A DNA stretch of 64,000 nucleotides. Source: Ktedonobacter robiniae. GTDB taxonomy: Bacteria; Chloroflexota; Ktedonobacteria; Ktedonobacterales; Ktedonobacteraceae. The DNA is taken from NCBI RefSeq assembly GCF_016587375.1, contig NZ_BNJG01000002.1, forward strand, positions 1,550,001 through 1,614,000. The letters are read 5' to 3'. Both the position numbers and the translations under genes were made by a program. Shown here piece after piece: positions 58,604-64,000 of this stretch (within the stretch, counting starts at the first letter, position 1; every line of letters begins with the position of its first letter). Under the pieces are notes generated by a model. It searched no databases, was not told where the DNA came from, and saw nothing but the letters and a program-made list of their open reading frames with translations.

Positions 58604-61600
58604 ATGGTTCCCGGATTTGATGTTGAGTCATTGAACAAGCTAGGGAAGCTCATCGCCGGGCTTGAAAGATATAATTTAGAGGGGTCCGCGCCAGAGACTT
58701 TTGATGCCGTAGATCTACTGGAAGAGGGGGAACAGGCCTTCTTCCAGGTAAAGAGTTTGACAAACTTCTGGAGTCAGAACAAGGAAATGGACTTCGCGCA
58801 TCATGTGGTGGACATCGTTATGGGTGCCCATCATCAGCGCCATGCCGATTTAAGCTTTCTTTTGCTAGGGACGGAAGCAAAGCTGGCTGTGTATATATCG
58901 TTAGGAACTGAGAAGACGACCAGGAGTATTCTTGAGGGCGTCTTCCCTGGAATTGTGCTAGAGCCAGTGGCTACTCAGGATCTCGCGGCTTTACTACGCT
59001 TCCCATTTAAATCCCAGGGAATCTTGACAGGCATCCCCAGTCGGAAGGCCTTCGATCCCGATCGTCCCTCTGCCCAGAGTGAGTCGGGTGCGCAGAATGT
59101 AACCCATGCCGTGAATGGGGCTAAAGACCAGTCTCAACTGGAGCGCGTCATCCGGGGTATGCATAGCGCGAATTGGGCCTATATGGTCCAGGCTCACCCA
59201 CGACCCCGGCAGAAGGTTGTCGAGGAGCGTATGCGTACCGTCGACCTGCTGACCCAGATCACGACCCGTTCACATGTTCAATGGTCATCCACAAAGCAAG
59301 AGAACCAGCAGTTTACCTCCATTGATTCGGGTGCACAGATAAAAAGCTTCAGTGGCGATATGATTAACTATCGCGCCCAGTATCTCAAAAAATTGTTAGA
59401 GCGTGAGCTTGAGCGCCTGGACCAGGCGGCCGCGGCCGGACAGTGGATTGTCCATTCCTACTTTGGGGCTAGCACGGCTGATGACGCCCAGCGCCTGGCC
59501 TCACTCTTGCTGGGAACTCTGGCCGGTACCGATTCGCGTCCAGAGCCATTGCGTGCCTTCACCTGTGAGAAGTATGGAGCCTCTCTGGAAGAGTACTATA
59601 CCTTTCTGAGTTCACAGGAGGTCGCGACGCTGATCCAGCTTCCACGGGAAGAGGTGCCCGGGTACGCGATCCACGATTATGTCAAATTCGATGTCGATTT
59701 CGACGCACCTGAGAGCGGCAATTTGCCCCTTGGCAAGATCCAGCATAATGGGCATGACTCACAGGAGACCTTCGATATCTCCCTGGATGCCCTGACCAAG
59801 CACGCGGTCGTCATTGGCGTTACAGGTAGCGGCAAGACGACGACTGTGATGAACCTGCTCGACCAGGCGGTAGAGGCAGGCAAGCCATTCCTGGTGATTG
59901 AACCGGCGAAGACCGAGTATCGCGCCTTACGTAGTGCCCTTGGTGATCGAGCCGATCTGCGCATCTATACGCTCGGTAATGAAATGGTGGCGCCCTTTCG
60001 CCTCAATCCCTTCGAATTTGAGGTGACAGACGAGCCTGGTAGCGGCGCCCTGATGACGCATATCGATTTCCTGAAGGCAGTCTTTACCGCGGCCTTCCCC
60101 ATGTATGCGCCCTTGCCCCAGGTCTTAGAGACTGCGATCTACGAAATCTATGAAGATAAAGGCTGGGATGTGACCAGCGGCACCAACAGGCGCCTGACCA
60201 GGTGGACGGAGCGCCAGAAATACCCTATCTTCCCGACGCTGGCCGATCTCGACCGCAAGGCCCAGGTTGTCGCTGATCGCCTCCAGTACAATCCCGAGGC
60301 GGATGCGCATATTAAGGCCTCGCTCAAAGCGCGTATCGGTTCGCTGCGCATTGGCGCGAAGGGTCTGATGCTCGACTGCGCACGCGGTATCCCCATGGCC
60401 GAACTGCTAGCGCGCCCAACGATCCTCGAACTTGAGCATATCGGCAATGACGACGAGAAGACCTTTATCATGGGCCTCTTGCTTTCCCGCTTGTACGAAT
60501 ATCGTCGGCTCCAGACGGATAGCGTGAATGGCGGCAATAAGCTGACTGGGCAGGGGCTACGTCACCTGATCGTCTTTGAGGAGGCCCATCGCCTGCTCCA
60601 GAATACCGGCCCGGTCATGCCCTCGAATCCCGACTCGGCGAACCCGCGCGCCCAGGCCGTCGAGGTCTTTACCAACATGCTCTCCGAAATTCGTGCCTAC
60701 GGCCAGGGAGTGCTGGTCGCGGAACAGATTCCCAGCAAGCTCGCACCCGATGTATTGAAGAATACCAATCTCAAGATTGCTCACCGTTTGATCGCGCAGG
60801 ATGACCGGAAGAGCCTGGGGCAGACGATGAACCTGACGCCCGCGCAGCAGATGCACCTGGGAGTGCTCACGCCCGGCCAGGCCGTGGTCTACGCGGAGGG
60901 CGCGGACCACTCCTACCTGGTGCGCATGGAAAACTACAAGCGCAACTTGCAGCCATTATCCGACTCTGACCTCAAGCGTATCAGCCGGAAATATGCCTCG
61001 GTCAAGCCGTTCCAGGCTATCGTGGATTATGATGCTTACCAGATCCCGCTGACCCTGATGGGAGGCCCAAATCCTACCCTCTACCAGGCTGCCACCAGAC
61101 TGCTGGATATGGAGCAGACCCAGTGGCTCTGGGCCAATCTTCTGCTACGCCTCGTCGCGAATCCTGAGAGCTTATTGAGAGTACTTTTGCGTTTTATTGA
61201 GAGTATAGAGACTGAAATGACCTATCTCTCTACAGAGCAGCAAGACGAACTCTTGCGGATGGTCATTGTCCAGGGGTGCGCGCAGGCCATCCAGGCGCGA
61301 GGTGCTAAATTTGGCTGGTCGTATCCTGTAACCGAAGAATTACGTTTAACGCTCACCTATGGGCTTGTGATAATGTCCAATGGTTATCAAACGTTAAGCG
61401 TGGAAGGTGCGCCCACCTCTGAAGAGCAATTACAGCAGATTCAGGCTGAACTTGAAAAGGGTGGGGAATACCTGGATCAATTTATCGCTAAATATACCCA
61501 GCTCTCACAGCGCAGACATGGACCCTTTAACGGATGCGCCATCTGCCAGGCCAGGTGCCTGTATCGCAGCGATGTAAGCACCCTGTTGACACCCAGGGAT

Positions 61601-61864
61601 ATCCAGAGGTTGCATGGCGAGCTTCTGGATGAAGCACATACAACAGTGGAGGAGCGAAATGTGGGTGTAATGCAGGCGGCTACAAGCCTTGCTCAAAGCT
61701 GGCTAGCAAGTGAGGAGGTTAATGATGCTCTGGTGGGCGTAGGCTACTGCATGGTCTTACATGCTATCGCCAACGCCGACATGAGCGAATATGAACGTGT
61801 TATCGTCAGCGACGGATTACAAGCCTACTTTGCGCCGCAGGATCAGGATGTAGAAGAAGAATAA
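58604..61864 (+). CDS. HerA/DUF87-type P-loop ATPase
   Basis: 1086 aa. Residues 1-390 are poorly characterised. The motor domain has Walker A GVTGSGKTTTVMNLL (Lys411), FLVIEPAKTEYRAL, LNPFEFE, Walker B HLIVFEEAHRLLQNT, an MLSEIRAYGQGVLVAEQIPS sensor-like block and NLKIAHRLIAQDDRKSLGQT, all typical of HerA/VirB4-related DUF87 ATPases. The C-terminal part carries CAICQARC, a Cys cluster suited to bind metal. It is transcribed away from the VirB operon. It could pump DNA or feed substrates to the apparatus, taking the place of VirD4; that role is inferred. Confidence 0.88.
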   Translation: MVPGFDVESLNKLGKLIAGLERYNLEGSAPETFDAVDLLEEGEQAFFQVKSLTNFWSQNKEMDFAHHVVDIVMGAHHQRHADLSFLLLGTEAKLAVYISLGTEKTTRSILEGVFPGIVLEPVATQDLAALLRFPFKSQGILTGIPSRKAFDPDRPSAQSESGAQNVTHAVNGAKDQSQLERVIRGMHSANWAYMVQAHPRPRQKVVEERMRTVDLLTQITTRSHVQWSSTKQENQQFTSIDSGAQIKSFSGDMINYRAQYLKKLLERELERLDQAAAAGQWIVHSYFGASTADDAQRLASLLLGTLAGTDSRPEPLRAFTCEKYGASLEEYYTFLSSQEVATLIQLPREEVPGYAIHDYVKFDVDFDAPESGNLPLGKIQHNGHDSQETFDISLDALTKHAVVIGVTGSGKTTTVMNLLDQAVEAGKPFLVIEPAKTEYRALRSALGDRADLRIYTLGNEMVAPFRLNPFEFEVTDEPGSGALMTHIDFLKAVFTAAFPMYAPLPQVLETAIYEIYEDKGWDVTSGTNRRLTRWTERQKYPIFPTLADLDRKAQVVADRLQYNPEADAHIKASLKARIGSLRIGAKGLMLDCARGIPMAELLARPTILELEHIGNDDEKTFIMGLLLSRLYEYRRLQTDSVNGGNKLTGQGLRHLIVFEEAHRLLQNTGPVMPSNPDSANPRAQAVEVFTNMLSEIRAYGQGVLVAEQIPSKLAPDVLKNTNLKIAHRLIAQDDRKSLGQTMNLTPAQQMHLGVLTPGQAVVYAEGADHSYLVRMENYKRNLQPLSDSDLKRISRKYASVKPFQAIVDYDAYQIPLTLMGGPNPTLYQAATRLLDMEQTQWLWANLLLRLVANPESLLRVLLRFIESIETEMTYLSTEQQDELLRMVIVQGCAQAIQARGAKFGWSYPVTEELRLTLTYGLVIMSNGYQTLSVEGAPTSEEQLQQIQAELEKGGEYLDQFIAKYTQLSQRRHGPFNGCAICQARCLYRSDVSTLLTPRDIQRLHGELLDEAHTTVEERNVGVMQAATSLAQSWLASEEVNDALVGVGYCMVLHAIANADMSEYERVIVSDGLQAYFAPQDQDVEEE

Positions 61865-61969
61865 TACCCGGCGCCTATATTCGGGAGGGGGATGTGTGAT
61901 GGGATGTTTCATTACTCAACAATGGAGAAGTTGTTTACAGTTTTTGCAAGCAATAGGAGAGTAATTGAG

Positions 61970-62194
61970 ATGCCAAATCCTGGTTTTAAAGCCCCTGGTA
62001 TAAATTCTGGACCTAAGGCGATCACGGCGAAACCCCCGCTTAAAGCTCTTCCATCGGGTTCGGCACCCAAGGCGCTCACGGCTAGTCCGGCTCCTAAGGC
62101 GCTCACAGCGGCTCCCGCGCCCAAGGCAATCACAGCTGGTCCGGCACTAAACAAAGGCTTTAATATGCGTATGCCGTCCCGGGGGGCATGGTAA
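61970..62194 (+). CDS. Small Pro/Ala/Lys-rich repeat protein
   Basis: 74 aa from the ATG at 61970 with AGGAGA 9 nt upstream; an upstream frame to 61892 lacks a site. The body repeats an eight-residue unit of the type APKALTAS (KAITAKPP, KALTASPA, KALTAAPA, KAITAGPA). No signal peptide, no membrane segment and no known family. Its stop codon overlaps the ATG of the next low-complexity gene (ATGGTAA), which suggests coupling or that both were once one gene. Low complexity makes function impossible to assign. Confidence 0.6.
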   Translation: MPNPGFKAPGINSGPKAITAKPPLKALPSGSAPKALTASPAPKALTAAPAPKAITAGPALNKGFNMRMPSRGAW

Positions 62195-62720
62195 ACAACC
62201 ATCCAGGGGCAGCCGGAAAAGGCCTGAACAAGCCCACACCCACGCCGGGGCCTGGCGCGAATCTGGCCAAGCCAAATGCCGCGCCGGGACCTGGCGCGAA
62301 TCTGGCCAAGCCAAATGCCGCGCCGGGACCTGGCGCGCCTGCGGCCAGTCCCCCCCCCCCACAAGGGCCTGGCGGGAATGCGGCCAATCCCCCCCCCCGC
62401 AAGGGCCTGGCGGGAATCACGCCAGTCCCCCGTCTCCTTCGGGGGGCCCTACGATTAATATTTATAATCAAGTTATTAATCAGGTTAATATTAATCAGGT
62501 TAATATTAATCAGGTTAATAATCATTATAATGTTACCAACAATATTACTATCAACAATCCAGCGCCAGCGGCACAGGCGGGTGGCGCTGGGAAGAGAGAT
62601 TGGGGAAATGCAATAAAGACGATGGTGGACGAAGCAGCGAAGCTCGCCAATTCTGGTTTAAACCTTATGGAAAAAACATATGGAGCAGGCATGAGGGTTG
62701 TAGAGACCGCGGCAAAGTAG
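62188..62720 (+). pseudogene. Pro/Gly and Asn/Val repeat protein, split by a 10-C tract
   Basis: From the ATG at 62188 the product reads Pro/Gly-rich units (PGPGANLAKPNAA twice, then PPPPQGPGGNAANPPP). The frame breaks at a run of ten C (62389-62398): with eleven C, as in the sister run at 62350-62360, it continues as PQGPGGNHASPPSPSGGP, then four NQVNI-type repeats (TINIYNQVINQVNINQVN), NITINNPAPAAQAGG and a helical end EAAKLANSGLNLMEKTYGAG to the TAG at 62718. The full product would be about 178 aa. Either a slippage switch, a ribosomal frameshift or a sequencing indel. No family recognised. Confidence 0.7.
62474..62522 (+). repeat. 15-bp coding tandem repeat (AATCAGGTTAATATT)
   Basis: Three near-perfect units of AATCAGGTTAATATT plus a preceding variant, encoding the NQVNI repeats of the split gene. 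Confidence 0.8.
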
Positions 62721-62736
62721 TAAGTTCGCTCGCCCG

Positions 62737-62797
62737 GGGTGTGGGTGTAGTGTGTACTGGCGGCCGCAGGCCGTCAGTACACACTACACCCACACCC
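62737..62797. terminator. 23-bp-arm hairpin after the split gene
   Basis: Arms 62737-62759 and 62775-62797 (core GGTGTGGGTGTAGTGTGTAC) with an inner CGGCC/GGCCG stem. It ends 37 nt before the GTG of the zinc-ribbon gene. Confidence 0.8.
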
Positions 62798-62833
62798 TGA
62801 AGGGTGAATCATAACTGGCAAGGAGGCAGAAAC

Positions 62834-63748
62834 GTGCCGTTGATAAAGTGTGATACCTGTGGATACCGTAATAAGTCGTCTGGTGGGTCACAAGTATGTA
62901 TCAATTGTGGCTCACCCCTGTCATTCAGGCAGGCAGCGGCACAAGAATTTGCACCGGATGTAGTTATAGTGCAACAGGCGGACTCTCCAGGCATGGCACC
63001 CTTGCTTCCTGCGAAGCATTCTGCTTCAACACAGCCGCTCTTACCAGTGCCTATAGATCAACCTTCACAGCCTCCGCTTGTTTTGAGGGAGCTTATGGGA
63101 CTTGAACCTCGCCAGGATATATCACCCTACGCGGTTGTGGATCCATCCCTGGCGCCCTACGATGCCTCCTCAAAAGATATGTATGCTATTGCGCGTGAGG
63201 AGCGAGGACTGCAAGCGCTGACTTCTTCACAGCCTCCATGGCAGGTTGATAAGCTGCCTACGGGTTTTCCCCACAGGCCGCCAGAGCTCTGGGGCAAGGT
63301 GATACTGGTACAATCACAGCTGGAGAATCCCCCTCTAGCTGGTTTAGGCTTCTTTCTACGCCTGCTACGCGATGTTCTCTGGCCCGTTCCGAATGAGGTA
63401 CGCTCTAAGGAACAAGAAAAAATTATGATAACGACGATACGTGTGCGTACAGAGAATGGCCAGCCACAGGATGCGCGTATACATGGCTATCTGCGTGGTG
63501 CCAATGTCTCACTGGGAGATACAATCTCCATCTGGGGAAAAAGAGGGCGTAGAGGAGCCATCTATATACGGAGAGCCTATAACCATACGGTCCAAGGGGC
63601 TGTCTCGACTTCGGCGATGATAGGGTCCGCTCAATTCTTTCTCTTGCTCATCATTGTGGCTATTGTTGGTCTCCTGGCCCTTTTATGGCTCAAGGTACCT
63701 ATTCCATTTTTACCGCATTTGTCATTACCATCCCTGCCTGGACAATAA
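62834..63748 (+). CDS. Zinc-ribbon protein with C-terminal membrane anchor
   Basis: 304 aa from the GTG at 62834 with AAGGAGG 7 nt upstream; the ATG at 62804 falls next to the hairpin and lacks a site. Residues 4-30 are a zinc ribbon (IKCDTCGYRNK, VCINCGSPL). The middle is Pro/Gln rich and not recognised; residues about 190-260 (ITTIRVRTENGQPQDARIHG, VSLGDTISIWGKRGRRGAIY) look like a small beta-barrel. One membrane helix near 268-292 (FFLLLIIVAIVGLLALLWLK) makes it tail-anchored. Same direction as the HerA-like gene and probably part of the apparatus. Confidence 0.75.
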   Translation: MPLIKCDTCGYRNKSSGGSQVCINCGSPLSFRQAAAQEFAPDVVIVQQADSPGMAPLLPAKHSASTQPLLPVPIDQPSQPPLVLRELMGLEPRQDISPYAVVDPSLAPYDASSKDMYAIAREERGLQALTSSQPPWQVDKLPTGFPHRPPELWGKVILVQSQLENPPLAGLGFFLRLLRDVLWPVPNEVRSKEQEKIMITTIRVRTENGQPQDARIHGYLRGANVSLGDTISIWGKRGRRGAIYIRRAYNHTVQGAVSTSAMIGSAQFFLLLIIVAIVGLLALLWLKVPIPFLPHLSLPSLPGQ

Positions 63749-63773
63749 GACCCAGGTTATAAGGAATTACCTT

Positions 63774-64000
63774 ATGTCATCTTTATTTATTCAAGATACA
63801 TTTGATACGGCTCGCCTGACTGCTTACTATCGCGCCTTAGAAACGGAGCGCCCTGGCGGCCTCTTTAAGGACGAGTATGCCAGACAACTGGCGGGTGAGC
63901 GTGGAGCCGAGGTTATGCACTCTCTGCCGCGTGGCGAGCAGGAGAAATGGTCGCTGGTTGTACGTACACATGTGTATGACGAAATTATCCAGCGTCTCAT
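63774..64000 (+). CDS. Leucine carboxyl methyltransferase (PPM) family protein, 3' truncated by window
   Basis: The first 75 residues are visible, from an ATG with AAGGA 8 nt upstream. They read DTFDTARLTAYYRALETERP, then LFKDEYARQLAGERGAE and WSLVVRTHVYDEII, the N-terminal pattern of the LCM/PPM family of SAM-dependent methyltransferases, where ART..YD is the usual entry to the SAM site. The rest, including motif I, lies outside the window. It starts 25 bp after the zinc-ribbon gene, so it could share the transcript, but the family is common as stand-alone genes. Confidence 0.85.
   Translation, partial: MSSLFIQDTFDTARLTAYYRALETERPGGLFKDEYARQLAGERGAEVMHSLPRGEQEKWSLVVRTHVYDEIIQRL

Noticed and set aside
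62474..62522. CRISPR-like short repeats
   Set aside because: Units are 15 bp, contiguous, without spacers and in frame with a coding sequence.
62160..62525. Leftward Gly/Arg-rich frames opposite the low-complexity genes
   Set aside because: Composition simply reflects the Pro/Gly repeats on the other strand.
1..64000. tRNA, rRNA or tmRNA genes
   Set aside because: No cloverleaf with GGTTCRA-type arm or conserved rRNA stretch was recognised by eye; a covariance-model scan would be needed to exclude a tRNA fully.

Overview
The window reads like a chromosomal segment of a Ktedonobacteria-type Chloroflexota bacterium. This rests on family content and gene style, not on a database match: a long MalT/LuxR regulator, a kumamolisin-like lipoprotein protease, many one-off soluble enzymes (aminoglycoside-phosphotransferase folds, VOC, cupin, DinB, GrpB, ThuA, DUF5946), carbohydrate ABC genes under a LacI regulator, a monoderm-style VirB4/PrgI/VirB6 cluster, and many dispersed palindromic repeats. 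No rRNA, tRNA or CRISPR array was found.

Layout. 1-2095: C-terminal part of a LuxR-family regulator that begins outside the window. 2.5-16.5 kb: single genes or pairs (S53 protease, double-VOC dioxygenase-like protein, MOSC protein, RDD membrane protein, FAD monooxygenase plus UspA pair, streptomycin-phosphotransferase-like protein, orphan PhnD-like protein, an HxlR/DoxX divergent pair with a clear promoter and operator, an MFS exporter, a cupin). 17-29.4 kb: phosphotransferase-fold protein, a heterodimeric ABC exporter, galU, GrpB, a multi-PAS histidine kinase, a ThuA lipoprotein, an unusual ECF sigma / Clp-N / sigma-like fusion, and a COG4315 lipoprotein. 29.6-34.3 kb: LacI regulator with twin operators, then a sugar-binding lipoprotein and two permeases (no ATPase). 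34.4-45.4 kb: mixed metabolic and methyltransferase genes, transposase remnants, and a dense patch of nested inverted repeats at 43.74-44.12 kb.

45.8-63.7 kb is the most distinctive part: a type IV secretion-like locus. A leftward block encodes three tandem VirB6/TrbL-like polytopic proteins with different extracytoplasmic loops, a wall hydrolase (two NlpC/CHAP-like modules plus a lysozyme-like module), a VirB2-like two-TM protein, a PrgI/VirB3-like protein, a VirB4 ATPase and a membrane protein with four NPF motifs. Divergently transcribed are a 1086-aa HerA/DUF87-type ATPase, two low-complexity proteins (one split by a 10-C homopolymer), and a zinc-ribbon membrane protein. No relaxase and no recognisable VirD4 are present in the window, so the locus may be a dedicated secretion or surface apparatus and not a plain conjugative element. 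A carboxyl-methyltransferase-like gene starts at 63774 and runs off the end.

Non-coding structure is unusually rich. There are at least four families of dispersed inverted repeats and many very long perfect hairpins (up to a 66-bp uninterrupted palindrome) at gene ends or in intergenic gaps. All family assignments come from reading motifs by eye; start codons were chosen by ribosome-binding site and by where homology begins.
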